Under the pieces are notes generated by a model. The model saw nothing but the letters and a program-made list of their open reading frames with translations, was not told where the DNA came from and did not search any database. The position numbers and the translations under genes were made by a program. Below, piece after piece: positions 44,448-53,599 of a stretch of 64,000 nucleotides of DNA. This DNA is from Umezawaea tangerina (GTDB lineage Bacteria; Actinomycetota; Actinomycetes; Mycobacteriales; Pseudonocardiaceae). Within the stretch, counting starts at the first letter, position 1; each line of letters starts with the position of its first letter. The stretch covers positions 100,260 to 164,259 of the forward strand of contig NZ_PVTF01000020.1 in the NCBI RefSeq assembly GCF_003002815.1. The letters are read 5' to 3'.

Positions 44448-45458
44448 ATGACGTCTGTCCGCTCTGCAAGACGAAGTGCTCTGCGCGTAGGCCTCGGGAT
44501 GGCCGCCGTCGCACTGCTGGCCGCGTGCAGCGGTCCCGCCGCGAGCAACAACACCAGCAGCTCCGGCAGCCCGGACACCGGCTCCGCCACCGGCGGCGGA
44601 CCGCTCAAGGTCGCCGTGGTCACCCACGGCTCGGCCGGTGACACGTTCTGGAACGTGGTCAAGAACGGCGCGACCGACGCGGGCAAGGCGCTCGGCGTGA
44701 CGGTCGACTACAACTCCGACGGCGACCCCGGCGCGCAGTCCAAGCTGATCGACAACGCGGTGTCGCAGAAGGTCGGCGGCCTGGTCGTGTCGATGGCGAA
44801 CCCGGACGCGCTGAAGACGTCGATCGACGCCGCCGTGAAGGCGGGCATCCCGGTGATCACCATCAACTCCGGCGGTGACAAGAGCGCGTCGTTCGGCGCG
44901 CTCGCGCACGTCGGCCAGGAGGAGGGGATCGCGGGCGAGCAGGCGGGCAAGAAGCTCAAGGAAGCGGGCAAGACCAAGCTGCTCTGCGTGATCCACGAGG
45001 CGGGCAACATCGGCCTCAACCAGCGCTGCGACGGTGCGAAGACCGGGTTCGGCGGCACCGTGACGAACCTCCAGGTCGACATCAACAACCCGACAGACAT
45101 CGAGGCCCGGATCAAGGGCGCGCTGCAGACCGACTCGTCGATCGACGCCGTGCTGGCGCTCAACCCACAGGTCGCCGTCAACGCCGCGAGCGCGGTCAAG
45201 GGCGCGTCCTCGAAGGCGGCCGTGGCGACTTTCGACCTCAACGCCGACGTGGTCTCCGGCATCAAGGCAGGCGACGTGCTCTTCGCCGTGGACCAGCAGC
45301 AGTACGAGCAGGGCTACCTGCCGATCGTGATGCTGAAGCTCTACCACGACAACGCGAACACCGTCGGCGGTGGCCAGCCCGTGCTGACCGGTCCCGGCTT
45401 CGTCGACAAGTCCAACGTGGACAAGGTCGAGGAATACGCCAAGCGCGGAACCCGCTAG
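44448..45458 (+). CDS. Sugar/inositol ABC transporter substrate-binding lipoprotein
   Basis: This 336-residue ribose-type binding protein has a lipoprotein signal (LLAAC, Cys27), a Ser/Gly linker, and the periplasmic-binding fold (KVAVVTHGSAGDTFWNVVKNG near 52, SMANPDAL, VITINSGGD). It would bind myo-inositol or a related polyol and deliver it to the permease encoded next. Its place inside the inositol operon supports the substrate. Confidence 0.85.
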   Translation: MTSVRSARRSALRVGLGMAAVALLAACSGPAASNNTSSSGSPDTGSATGGGPLKVAVVTHGSAGDTFWNVVKNGATDAGKALGVTVDYNSDGDPGAQSKLIDNAVSQKVGGLVVSMANPDALKTSIDAAVKAGIPVITINSGGDKSASFGALAHVGQEEGIAGEQAGKKLKEAGKTKLLCVIHEAGNIGLNQRCDGAKTGFGGTVTNLQVDINNPTDIEARIKGALQTDSSIDAVLALNPQVAVNAASAVKGASSKAAVATFDLNADVVSGIKAGDVLFAVDQQQYEQGYLPIVMLKLYHDNANTVGGGQPVLTGPGFVDKSNVDKVEEYAKRGTR

Positions 45459-45480
45459 AAACCCGGCTGGAGGGAGGGAG

Positions 45481-46527
45481 ATGTCCGTGGCGGCGCAAGC
45501 TCCACCGGCCGACGAGCGCGTCGGCAAGCCAGGGGTGCTCGACCGCCTGGTCGTGCGACCGGAGATCGGCTCGCTGCTCGGCGCGCTGCTGGTGTTCCTG
45601 TTCTTCTCGGTCGTCACCGAGCAGTTCCTGAGCCCCGGCGGTGTCGCGACCTGGCTCGACGACGCGTCGACGCTGGGGATCATGGCGGTGGCCGTGTCGC
45701 TGCTGATGATCGGCGGTGAGTTCGACCTCTCCGCCGGTGTCATGACCGCGTCCACCGCGCTGGTCACGGCCATCCTCTCCACCCAGCTCGGTTGGAACGT
45801 CTGGCTCGCCCTGCTCGTGTCGTTGCTGTTCGCACTGGGCGTCGGTGCGCTCAACGGGTGGCTGGTGATGCGGACCGGGCTGCCGAGCTTCATCGTCACG
45901 CTGGGCACGTTCCTCGCGTTGCAGGGCCTCAACCTGGGCATCACGCGGGCCGTCACCGGCACCGTGCAGGTGTCCGGGATGCGCTCCACCGACGGCTACT
46001 CGTCGGCCGGGTTCCTGTTCGCGTCGACGTTCACCTTCGGCGGCACGTCGTTCTACATCTCCATCGTCTGGTGGATCCTGTTCACGGTGGTCGCCTCGAC
46101 CGTCCTGGTGCGCACCAGGTTCGGCAACTGGATCTTCGCGGTCGGCGGGTCGGCGCTGAGCTCCCGCGCGGTCGGCGTGCCGGTGATGCGCACGAAGATC
46201 TTCCTGTTCATGACCACGGCGTTCGCGGCGTGGCTGGTCGGGTCGATCAACATCCTGCGGTTCACCAGCGTGCAGGCGAACCAGGGCATCGGCCTGGAGT
46301 TCCAGTTCATCATCGCGGCGGTCATCGGCGGCTGCCTGCTCACCGGCGGCTTCGGCTCCGCGGTGGGCGCCGCCATCGGCGCGCTGATCTTCGGCATGGC
46401 GCGGCAGGGCATCGTCTACGCCAACTGGAACAGCGACTGGTTCCAGCTGTTCCTCGGCGTGATGCTGCTGTCCGCGGTGCTGGTCAACAACGCCCTGCGG
46501 CGGCGAGCGGAACGGGTGCGGCGATGA
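45481..46527 (+). CDS. Sugar/inositol ABC transporter permease
   Basis: This 348-residue RbsC-type permease has about ten membrane segments; the typical segments [20 protein letters not shown] and [20 protein letters not shown] are seen, and [20 protein letters not shown] near the end matches the family. It forms the channel for the substrate taken from the lipoprotein. The ATP-binding gene overlaps it by ATGA. Confidence 0.9.
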   Translation: MSVAAQAPPADERVGKPGVLDRLVVRPEIGSLLGALLVFLFFSVVTEQFLSPGGVATWLDDASTLGIMAVAVSLLMIGGEFDLSAGVMTASTALVTAILSTQLGWNVWLALLVSLLFALGVGALNGWLVMRTGLPSFIVTLGTFLALQGLNLGITRAVTGTVQVSGMRSTDGYSSAGFLFASTFTFGGTSFYISIVWWILFTVVASTVLVRTRFGNWIFAVGGSALSSRAVGVPVMRTKIFLFMTTAFAAWLVGSINILRFTSVQANQGIGLEFQFIIAAVIGGCLLTGGFGSAVGAAIGALIFGMARQGIVYANWNSDWFQLFLGVMLLSAVLVNNALRRRAERVRR

Positions 46528-47360
46528 CGTCACTGATCGAGACCAGTGGGATCGGCAAGACCTACGGCAGCGTCATCGCGCTGCGGGACGTCTCCACGGT
46601 GGTCAACGCCGGTGAGGTCACCTGCGTGCTCGGGGACAACGGCGCGGGCAAGTCCACGTTGATCAAGATCCTCGCCGGTGTGCACCAGCACGACCGGGGC
46701 AGCCTCAAGGTCGAGGGCGAGGAGATCAGCTTCGCCTCGCCGCGCGAGGCGCTCGACCACGGCATCGCCACGGTCTACCAGGACCTCGCGGTGGTGCCGC
46801 TGATGAGCGTGTGGCGCAACTTCTTCCTGGGCTCCGAGCCGACCAAGGGCGTCGGGCCGTTCAAGGTGCTCGACCGCAGGCAAGGCCGCGAGGTGACGAA
46901 GAAGGCGTTGTCCGAGATGGGCATCGACCTGCGGGACGTGGAGCAGCCGGTCGGCACGCTGTCCGGTGGTGAACGCCAGTGCGTCGCCATCGCGCGGGCC
47001 GTGCACTTCGGCGCGAAGGTGCTGATCCTGGACGAGCCGACCGCCGCGCTCGGCGTGAAGCAGGCAGGGGTGGTGCTGAAGTACGTGGCACGGGCCCGCG
47101 ACCGCGGTCTCGGCGTCGTGCTGATCACGCACAACCCGCACCACGCCTACCCGGTCGGCGACCGGTTCCTGCTGCTCAAGCGGGGGCGTTCGCTGGGGTC
47201 CTACGACAAGGCCGACATCTCCATCGAGGAGCTGACCCGGCAGATGGCCGGTGGCGCCGAGCTGGACGCGCTGTCGCACGAGCTGCGCGCGGCCCAGGTC
47301 GATCCGGAGGCTTCCGGTGCGGCTTCCGATGGCGTCGTCGACAAGGAGGACGTGGGCTGA
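46524..47360 (+). CDS. Sugar/inositol ABC transporter ATP-binding protein
   Basis: This 278-residue ATPase has one ABC domain: Walker [10 protein letters not shown] at 37-45, Q-loop in [10 protein letters not shown], signature LSGGERQ and Walker [13 protein letters not shown]. It is half the length of RbsA-type proteins, which carry two such domains, so it probably works as a homodimer. It overlaps the permease gene by four bases and the iolC gene by one (TGATG). Confidence 0.9.
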   Translation: MTSLIETSGIGKTYGSVIALRDVSTVVNAGEVTCVLGDNGAGKSTLIKILAGVHQHDRGSLKVEGEEISFASPREALDHGIATVYQDLAVVPLMSVWRNFFLGSEPTKGVGPFKVLDRRQGREVTKKALSEMGIDLRDVEQPVGTLSGGERQCVAIARAVHFGAKVLILDEPTAALGVKQAGVVLKYVARARDRGLGVVLITHNPHHAYPVGDRFLLLKRGRSLGSYDKADISIEELTRQMAGGAELDALSHELRAAQVDPEASGAASDGVVDKEDVG

Positions 47361-48289
47361 TGGCGTTGGACGTGCTCACGGTCGGTCGTGTCGGTGTCGA
47401 CCTCTACCCCGAGCAGAGCGGTGTCCCGCTGTCGGCCGTGCGCACGTTCGCCAAGTCCCTGGGGGGCACCGCGACCAACGTCGCGGTCGCCGCCGCGCGG
47501 CTGGGCCGCCGGACCGGGGTGCTGACCAAGGTCGGCCCGGACGGGTTCGGCGACTACGTGCGCGAGGCGCTGGCGGGGTTCGGCGTCTCGCCGGAGTTCG
47601 TCGGCACGGCGCGGGACCTCCAGACGCCCGTGGTGTTCTGCGAGCTCAACCCACCCGAGGACCCGCCGCTGCTGTTCTACCGCTCGCCCGTCGCTCCCGA
47701 CCTCACGCTGGTGGAGTCCGACGTGCCGTGGGACGTCGTCGCGGACGTGCCGGTGCTGTGGGTGACCGGGACGGGGGTGTCGACCGAGCCCGCGCGGGGA
47801 ACCCAGCGCAAGGTGCTGGAGCACCGCGGGAGGAGGGCGCACACCGTGCTCGACCTCGACTACCGGCCGATGTTCTGGTCCGATGTGGACAGTGCTCGGC
47901 GCGAGATCGGCTGGATGCTGGACCACGTGACGGTGGCCGTCGGCAACCGGACCGAGGTCGAGGTCGCCGTGGGCACGGCGGACCCGGACGAGGCCGCCCG
48001 CAGGCTCCTCGACCGCGGGGTGGAGCTCGCGCTGGTGAAGAAGGGCGCGGAGGGCGTGCTGGTCGCGACCCGCGAGGGCTCGTGGACCGTGCCGCCGCAC
48101 CCGATCGACGTGGTGTGCGGCCTCGGCGCGGGTGACGCGTTCGGCGGCGCGCTGGCGCACGGCCTGCTCGCGGGCTGGGACCCGGTGCGGATCGCCCGCT
48201 ACGCCAACGTCGCGGGCGCGCTGGTGGCGTCCCGGCTGGCCTGCGCGGACGCCATGCCCGAACCGCACGAGATCGAGGAGCACCTGTGA
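47360..48289 (+). CDS. iolC: 5-dehydro-2-deoxygluconokinase (PfkB family)
   Basis: This 309-residue PfkB kinase has the N-terminal SLGGTATNVAVAAARLG motif and the C-terminal GLGAGDAFGGALAHG with the catalytic Asp. In the inositol pathway it phosphorylates 2-deoxy-5-keto-gluconate. It sits after the transporter genes and before the Cgl0159-type gene, which it overlaps by GTGA. The ATG start shares one base with the ATPase stop. Confidence 0.88.
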   Translation: MALDVLTVGRVGVDLYPEQSGVPLSAVRTFAKSLGGTATNVAVAAARLGRRTGVLTKVGPDGFGDYVREALAGFGVSPEFVGTARDLQTPVVFCELNPPEDPPLLFYRSPVAPDLTLVESDVPWDVVADVPVLWVTGTGVSTEPARGTQRKVLEHRGRRAHTVLDLDYRPMFWSDVDSARREIGWMLDHVTVAVGNRTEVEVAVGTADPDEAARRLLDRGVELALVKKGAEGVLVATREGSWTVPPHPIDVVCGLGAGDAFGGALAHGLLAGWDPVRIARYANVAGALVASRLACADAMPEPHEIEEHL

Positions 48290-49194
48290 TCACCGACCAG
48301 CGGTGGGCGGAGCTGCTGACCACGCGCGCCACCGACCCCGGCTCGATCCGCCGGGCCTACCAGGCCCGGCGCGGCCGCAAGAGCCTGCTGTCCGAGCACG
48401 GCACGCTGTTCCTGGTCGCTGCGGACCACCCGGCCCGCGGCGCGCTCGGCGTCGGCGGCGACCCGATGGCCATGGCGGACCGGCGTTCGCTGCTGGAACG
48501 GCTGCTCACCGCGTTGGAGAACCCCGACGTGGACGGCGTGCTCGGCACGCCCGACGTCGTCGAGGACCTGCTGCTGCTCGACGGCCTGCACGAGAAGGTC
48601 GTGATCGGCTCGATGAACCGCGGCGGGCTCGCGGGCGCGGACTGGGAGATCGACGACCGGTTCACCGGTTACGACGCCGCGTCCATCGCCACCAACGGGC
48701 TCGACGGCGGCAAGATGCTGCTGCGCCTGGTGGACTCCGACGCGGGTACCGCCCCGACGTTGGAGAGCTGCGCGCAGGCCGTGTCCGCGCTGGCGCAGCA
48801 CGGCCTGATGGCGATGGTCGAACCGCTGCCCTACGACCGCGACGCGACCGGCGGACTGGTGCTGCGCAAGGACTCCGCGTCGCTGGCCCGCGCCGCCGCG
48901 ATCGCCGCGGGCCTCGGGGTGACCTCGGCGTACACCTGGCTCAAGCTCCCCGCGCCCGCGGACCCCGAGGTCGCGCTGGGCAGCACGACGCTGCCCGCGC
49001 TGGTGCTCGGCGGCGTGCCGTCCCCGCGCCCGGAGGACGACCTGGCCTCGTGGGGCCGGTCCCTGCGCCACCCCACCGTGCGCGGCCTGGTCGTCGGCCG
49101 CGCCCTGCTCTACCCGCCGGACGGCGACGTGGCGGGCGCGGTCGCCTCGGCGGCCGCGGTGCTCCGCGCCGCCCACGAGGAGGTCACGGCATGA
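48286..49194 (+). CDS. Cgl0159-type (beta/alpha)8 aldolase-like protein
   Basis: This 302-residue protein resembles the DeoC/LacD-like Cgl0159 family, first noted in the inositol cluster of Corynebacterium. Conserved stretches include FLVAADHPARGALGV near residue 42, VVIGSMNRGGLAG near 105 and TSAYTWLKLPAP near 208, with candidate Lys residues for a Schiff base. No class II iolJ aldolase is present in the operon, so this protein may cleave DKG-phosphate to DHAP and malonate semialdehyde. That role is inference. Confidence 0.7.
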   Translation: MITDQRWAELLTTRATDPGSIRRAYQARRGRKSLLSEHGTLFLVAADHPARGALGVGGDPMAMADRRSLLERLLTALENPDVDGVLGTPDVVEDLLLLDGLHEKVVIGSMNRGGLAGADWEIDDRFTGYDAASIATNGLDGGKMLLRLVDSDAGTAPTLESCAQAVSALAQHGLMAMVEPLPYDRDATGGLVLRKDSASLARAAAIAAGLGVTSAYTWLKLPAPADPEVALGSTTLPALVLGGVPSPRPEDDLASWGRSLRHPTVRGLVVGRALLYPPDGDVAGAVASAAAVLRAAHEEVTA

Positions 49195-50078
49195 GCTGGC
49201 ACCGTCCACACGGGACGCTCACCTACGGCGACGACCCCGTCCGGCTCGGCCCGGCCGAGGCGGGCTGGACCTACACCGGCCTGCGCGTGCTGGTGCTGGC
49301 CGCCGGGGAGAGCCGCACGATCGACACCGACGAGTTCGAGGCGTTCGTGCTGCCGCTCGCGGGCGGCTGCGTGGTGGAGGTCGGCGGCGAGCGGTTCGAG
49401 CTGACCGGCCGCGACTCCGTGTTCACCAGGGTCACCGACTTCGCCTACGTGCCAAGGGACGCCCGCGTCACGCTGACCTCCGAGGCCGGTGCCGAGCTGG
49501 CACTGCCGATGGCCCGCTGCGAACGGCGGCTCACCCCGAGGTACGGCCCGGCCGAGGACGTGCCGGTGGAGGTGCGCGGCGCGGGCAACGCGACCAGGCA
49601 GGTCACCAACTTCGGCGTCCCCGGCGTCTGGGACCACGCCGACAAGCTCGTCGCGTGCGAGCTCATCACCCCCGACGGCAACTGGTCCTCCTACCCGCCG
49701 CACAAGCACGACGACACCGAGCCGTGCGAGGTGGTCAACGAGGAGGTCTACTACTTCCGCATCGCCGGGCGCGACGGCGTGACCCCGTCGCGCGAGGGGT
49801 TCGGGCTGCACAAGACCTACACCGGTGACGGGGAGGTCGACGAGGACGTGGCGGTGCGCGACGGCGACGTCTTCCTGATCCCGCGCGGCTACCACGGTCC
49901 GTGCGTGGCCGCCCCCGGTTACCCCATGTACTACCTGAACGTCCTGGCCGGGCCCGGCGCCGAGCGCTCGCTCGCGTTCTGCGACGACCCGGCCCACACC
50001 TGGATCCGGGACAGCTGGGCCGAGCAGGACCTGGACCCGCGCTGCCCCGTGACGACCGCGAAGGGGCGATCGGCATGA
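49191..50078 (+). CDS. iolB: 5-deoxy-glucuronate isomerase
   Basis: This 295-residue bicupin matches IolB. The metal-binding region reads YPPHKHDD and later VNEEVYYFRI, followed by the His of YHGPCVAAPGYPMYYLNVLAG, as in the family. It converts 5-deoxy-glucuronate to 2-deoxy-5-keto-gluconate. Start and stop each overlap the neighbours by ATGA. Confidence 0.93.
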   Translation: MSWHRPHGTLTYGDDPVRLGPAEAGWTYTGLRVLVLAAGESRTIDTDEFEAFVLPLAGGCVVEVGGERFELTGRDSVFTRVTDFAYVPRDARVTLTSEAGAELALPMARCERRLTPRYGPAEDVPVEVRGAGNATRQVTNFGVPGVWDHADKLVACELITPDGNWSSYPPHKHDDTEPCEVVNEEVYYFRIAGRDGVTPSREGFGLHKTYTGDGEVDEDVAVRDGDVFLIPRGYHGPCVAAPGYPMYYLNVLAGPGAERSLAFCDDPAHTWIRDSWAEQDLDPRCPVTTAKGRSA

Positions 50079-51928
50079 AGCTCACCACGGCACAGGCACT
50101 GGTCCGCTGGATGCTCGCGCAGCGCACCGAGCTGTTCGACGGCTCGGAGGCGCCGCTGTTCCCCGGTGTGTTCGCGATCTTCGGCCACGGCAACGTGCTC
50201 GGCGTCGGCAACGCCCTGGAGGAGGTCCGCGAGCAGCTCCCGGTGTGGCGCGGGCACAACGAGCAGGGCATGGCGCTCGCCGCCGTGGGCATCGGCAAGG
50301 CGACCCACCGCCGCCAGGTCGGCGTGGCCACCTCCTCCATCGGGCCCGGCGCGCTGAACATGGTGACCGCGGCCGGTGTCGCGCACGCCAACCGGCTGCC
50401 GCTCCTGCTGCTGCCCGGCGACACGTTCGTCGGCCGCGCCCCCGACCCGGTGCTCCAGCAGGTCGAGCACTTCCACGACCCCGGCGCCACGGTCAACGAC
50501 GCGTTCCGCGCGGTCAGCCGCTACTTCGACCGGATCACCCGCCCCGAGCAGCTGATGTCCACGCTGCCGCAGGTGGCCAGGGTGCTCACCGACCCCGCCG
50601 ACTGCGGCCCGGTGACCCTCGCGCTCCCGCAGGACGTCCAGGCCGAGTCCTACGACTTCCCCGACGCCCTGTTCCACCCCGTCGTCCACCGGTTGCAGCG
50701 CCAGCGCCCGGACCTGCGCGCGCTCGGCAGCGCCGCGGACGCCATCACCGCCGCCCGCAAACCGCTGCTGGTGCTGGGCGGCGGCGTCCGCTACTCCGGC
50801 GCGGCGGGCCGCGCGCTCCGGTTCGCCGAACAACACCGGATCCCGATCGTGGAGACCACCGCCGGTCGCACCCTCGTACCGCACGACCACCCGCTCAACG
50901 CGGGCCCGCTCGGCGTCACCGGCTCCACCTCCGCCAACGTCCTCGCCGCCGCGGCCGACGTCGTGCTCGCCGTCGGCACCCGCCTCCAGGACTTCACCAC
51001 CGCCTCGTGGACGGTGTTCTCCCCGGACGTCCGCATCATCACCCTGAACGCCGCCCGTTTCGACGCCGTGAAGCACGGCGCCCAGGCGCTGGTCGCCGAC
51101 GCGGACGAGGGCCTGCGCGAGCTGACCGACCTGCTGGGCGACTGGCGGGCCGACTCGCACTGGGCGGACGAGGCCGTCGTCGAGCGCTGCCGCTGGGACG
51201 AGCACATCGACGGCCTCCGCACCCCCGGACCCGACCTGCCGACCTACGCCCAGGTCGTCGGCGTCATCAACGACTTCAGCACCCCGGAGGACTACGTCAT
51301 GACCGCCTCCGGCGGCCTGCCCGGTGAGCTGATCGGCGGCTGGCGCGCCGTCGGCGAGTCCACCATGGACGTCGAGTACGGCTTCTCCTGCATGGGCTAC
51401 GAACTCGCAGGCGCCTGGGGCGCCGCGATCGCCCGCCCGAACGGCGTCGTCACAACGCTGTTGGGCGACGGCTCCTACCTCATGCTGAACTCCGAACTCT
51501 TCTCAGCCGCCTTCGCCGGCCACGGCTTCGTCGCGGTCGTCTGCGACAACGACGGCTACGCCGTCATCAACCGCCTGCAAACCGGCCAGGGCGGCAAGCC
51601 CTTCAACAACATGTACCCCGACGTCCGCACCTCGCACACCACCCCACCCCGCACCGACTTCACCGCCCACGCCGCCTCCATGGGCTGCGCCGTCTTCCCA
51701 GTCACCACCTTCACCGACCTACCAGACGCCTACCGCAAAGCCCGCGAAGCCGCCACCGGCGAACACCGCCCCGCAATAATCACCCTCCAAACCCACCCCT
51801 CGTCGTGGACCGAGGCAGGCGCATGGTGGGAAGTGGGCATCCCGGAAACCGCTCACCACACCACCATCACCGACGCCCACAACCAAATGCAGACCGACAA
51901 AACCCGCCAACTCCGCTACCTGAACTAA
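50075..51928 (+). CDS. iolD: 3D-(3,5/4)-trihydroxycyclohexane-1,2-dione hydrolase (acylhydrolase)
   Basis: This 617-residue thiamine diphosphate enzyme opens the ring of the dehydrated inosose. It has an N-terminal Pyr-type domain with the catalytic Glu in GHNEQGMALAAVG, a central domain with LGGGVRYSGA, and a C-terminal PP domain with GDGSYLMLNSEL for Mg and ThDP binding. The ATG overlaps iolB by ATGA. Codon use changes in the last 350 bases to a C-rich, A-bearing style (for example ATA and AAA), unlike the rest of the gene. Confidence 0.95.
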   Translation: MKLTTAQALVRWMLAQRTELFDGSEAPLFPGVFAIFGHGNVLGVGNALEEVREQLPVWRGHNEQGMALAAVGIGKATHRRQVGVATSSIGPGALNMVTAAGVAHANRLPLLLLPGDTFVGRAPDPVLQQVEHFHDPGATVNDAFRAVSRYFDRITRPEQLMSTLPQVARVLTDPADCGPVTLALPQDVQAESYDFPDALFHPVVHRLQRQRPDLRALGSAADAITAARKPLLVLGGGVRYSGAAGRALRFAEQHRIPIVETTAGRTLVPHDHPLNAGPLGVTGSTSANVLAAAADVVLAVGTRLQDFTTASWTVFSPDVRIITLNAARFDAVKHGAQALVADADEGLRELTDLLGDWRADSHWADEAVVERCRWDEHIDGLRTPGPDLPTYAQVVGVINDFSTPEDYVMTASGGLPGELIGGWRAVGESTMDVEYGFSCMGYELAGAWGAAIARPNGVVTTLLGDGSYLMLNSELFSAAFAGHGFVAVVCDNDGYAVINRLQTGQGGKPFNNMYPDVRTSHTTPPRTDFTAHAASMGCAVFPVTTFTDLPDAYRKAREAATGEHRPAIITLQTHPSSWTEAGAWWEVGIPETAHHTTITDAHNQMQTDKTRQLRYLN

Positions 51929-52186
51929 CCACCCACCAGCCAGCCCCGTCCGGCGAAGCTCGGATGCCTTGTCCAACGCGCAGCAAGGATGCCCTGTCCA
52001 ACGGCGCAGCCGAGGATCCCCACTGGGCGCAGCCCGCCAGCGCGCATCCGGCGCGGAGCGCCTGGGGCCTTGTCCGCCGCGAAGCAAGGATGCTCAGTCG
52101 GCGCCAGCCGATGCCCTGTCCGTCGCGGAGCGTCGGATGCCCTCTAAACCCACCCTTCCCCCACGCACCCCGCCGAAAAACCACCT
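51929..52186. repeat. Degenerate tandem repeat tract downstream of iolD
   Basis: No gene is visible. From about 51961 to 52147 the sequence is built from imperfect units of about 25 bases with the consensus GGATGCCCTGTCC followed by CGCGnAGC. At least six partial copies occur (for example at 51963, 51987, 52087, 52110 and 52136). It lies before a perfect long hairpin at 52187-52247. It has the look of a decayed intergenic repeat. Confidence 0.6.
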
Positions 52187-52247
52187 CTATGCCCACTCCC
52201 GCTTGTCAAGACAGCTTCACCGTCTTGACAAGCGGGAGTGGGCATAG
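52187..52247. terminator. 26-base perfect hairpin after iolD
   Basis: Arms at 52187-52212 and 52222-52247 are perfect complements with a nine-base loop. The left arm opens CTATGCCCACTCCCGC and carries TTGTCAAGAC at its inner end. It should terminate both the iol operon and the convergent cassette at 52301-54301. The arms are unusually long, so a small mobile element is an alternative. Confidence 0.7.
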
Positions 52248-52300
52248 AACACTCGGCGACCGGGGTGCCCCCAGAAACCACACACCCCGCCCCCAAAACA

Positions 52301-52702
52301 TCACCCAGTAGCCGGCCCAGGATGCACCACAGCCGCATCCACCGGCGTATGCGGCAACACAGGACTGATCGCCCCCAACACCGCCCTAAGCTCCCCCTCC
52401 AACTCCGGGTGCTCCCACAGCACCGCGTGGATCGACCCCCTCCACTCCGTCGCGAAGTCCGCCCGTGCCTGCGTCTGCCTCTCCCAGGGCACCAGCGCCA
52501 GCTCGTCCCGCGACGCCTGCAGCCTCGTGCTGACGACTTCGACCCGTCGGGGTACACCTGATCCGAGGACGCCCGCGACTTCGCTGCGCACCCCGTTCCA
52601 CAGGTGGGTGTCCATGGCCTTGACCAGTGCTCCGGCCACCGTTCCTGCGAGCAGGCGGAGTCCTTCGTCCGGCATCCGGCGTTTCCTCTCCGTGCGCACC
52701 AT
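52301..52702 (-). CDS. Small protein coupled to the cyclase-like gene
   Basis: This 133-residue, mostly helical protein starts within the stop of the cyclase-like gene (TGATG, one-base overlap). It has an N-terminal helix MPDEGLRLLAGTVAGALVKA, and a central WERQTQARADFATEWRGSIH followed by HPELEGELRAVLGAI. I do not recognise the family, although the end recalls helical segments common in actinobacterial small signalling or adaptor proteins. Its coupling suggests a partner or effector of the cyclase-like protein. The ATG at 52702 lacks a clear ribosome site of its own, which supports coupling. Confidence 0.6.
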   Translation of the reverse strand: MVRTERKRRMPDEGLRLLAGTVAGALVKAMDTHLWNGVRSEVAGVLGSGVPRRVEVVSTRLQASRDELALVPWERQTQARADFATEWRGSIHAVLWEHPELEGELRAVLGAISPVLPHTPVDAAVVHPGPATG

Positions 52703-53502
52703 CAGTTCTTGCCGGTCCCCTGGTGGTAGTTCGGGCCGAAGTGAGAGCCCTTCATGTCGTTGCGGTCGAAGTTCTGGATCACGTCCGTGTTCTGGACGGA
52801 CCGCGGGATCCGGATGTCGTTGCCCGCCATGTAGACGGTGGAGCCGCCGCTGGCGGTGGCGTGCTGGGTGACCGACCCGGTCCGCCCGGCGGCGGGCGCC
52901 TCGGTGAGGTCCAGGGCGTGGACGTCGCCGTTCGGCACCCACATCCAGCCGTGGCCGCTGTACGTCTTCTCGGTGACCTCGACGCGGCGGAAGGCGCTCG
53001 GTTCCAGCGTGGTGTGGCCGGTGGCGACGAGCGTGTCGTAGAGGTGCTCGGACAACACCACGACCAGGTCCGCGGTGGGGGTCTCCTCCAGGGCGAGGTG
53101 GGCGGCGCGGCTGTTGAGGAGCCTGCTGACCAGCACGGCGTCCTTGCCGGGGAACCCGTTCGCGCCGTCCACGACCACGCCGTGGTGGATCGCGAGCCGC
53201 ATCCGCACCTTGGCCTCGGGTACGCGGTAGCGGTTGACCGACCGGAGCTCGGCGTCGAGGGCGCGCACGTAGTCGTCGACGACCAGGTGCTCCGGGGTGT
53301 CGGCGGGCAGCACGGCGAACTCCTCGTCGCCCTTGGGCTGCCGGTGCCAGGTGGTGCGGTCCAGGCCCGCCGCGGCTCCCGCGCGGTCGAGGCTCTGGAT
53401 CAGCAGCTCCTGCAGGATGCGCTGGAGCTGGTCGTCGGCGGCGCCGTACTTCCGCAGGTCGCAGCACACCAGTGTGCTGCGTCGAAAGTTGGCCTGGTCC
53501 AT
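52702..53502 (-). CDS. Divergent class III nucleotide cyclase-like protein
   Basis: This 266-residue protein shows the order of class III cyclase motifs: Asp15 in LVCCDLRKYG (first metal site), Gly-Asp 58-59 in QPKGDEEF (second), and GKDAVLVSRLL with Arg127 near 119-130. The substrate Lys of typical cyclases is Gln here, and the Asn of NxxAAR is missing, so base choice or activity may differ. A short tail from about 225 (AGNDIRIPRSVQNTDVIQNF region) ends in GPNYHQGTGKN. GGAGG precedes the ATG. A Crp-like gene lies upstream in the same direction. Confidence 0.65.
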   Translation of the reverse strand: MDQANFRRSTLVCCDLRKYGAADDQLQRILQELLIQSLDRAGAAAGLDRTTWHRQPKGDEEFAVLPADTPEHLVVDDYVRALDAELRSVNRYRVPEAKVRMRLAIHHGVVVDGANGFPGKDAVLVSRLLNSRAAHLALEETPTADLVVVLSEHLYDTLVATGHTTLEPSAFRRVEVTEKTYSGHGWMWVPNGDVHALDLTEAPAAGRTGSVTQHATASGGSTVYMAGNDIRIPRSVQNTDVIQNFDRNDMKGSHFGPNYHQGTGKN

Positions 53503-53599
53503 CGCTCATGACCTCCAGGGGGTGTGCTGAACCGGCAGCTGCACAGAGTCACTGTGGGGTACGGCATCGGATGGAAAACCGCAGAAGTGCGGTCTCGTC

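Noticed and set aside
53542..53556. CACAG-N5-CTGTG near the cyclase-like promoter as a Crp site
   Set aside because: The half sites face the wrong way for TGTGA-N6-TCACA, so a Crp site is not claimed.
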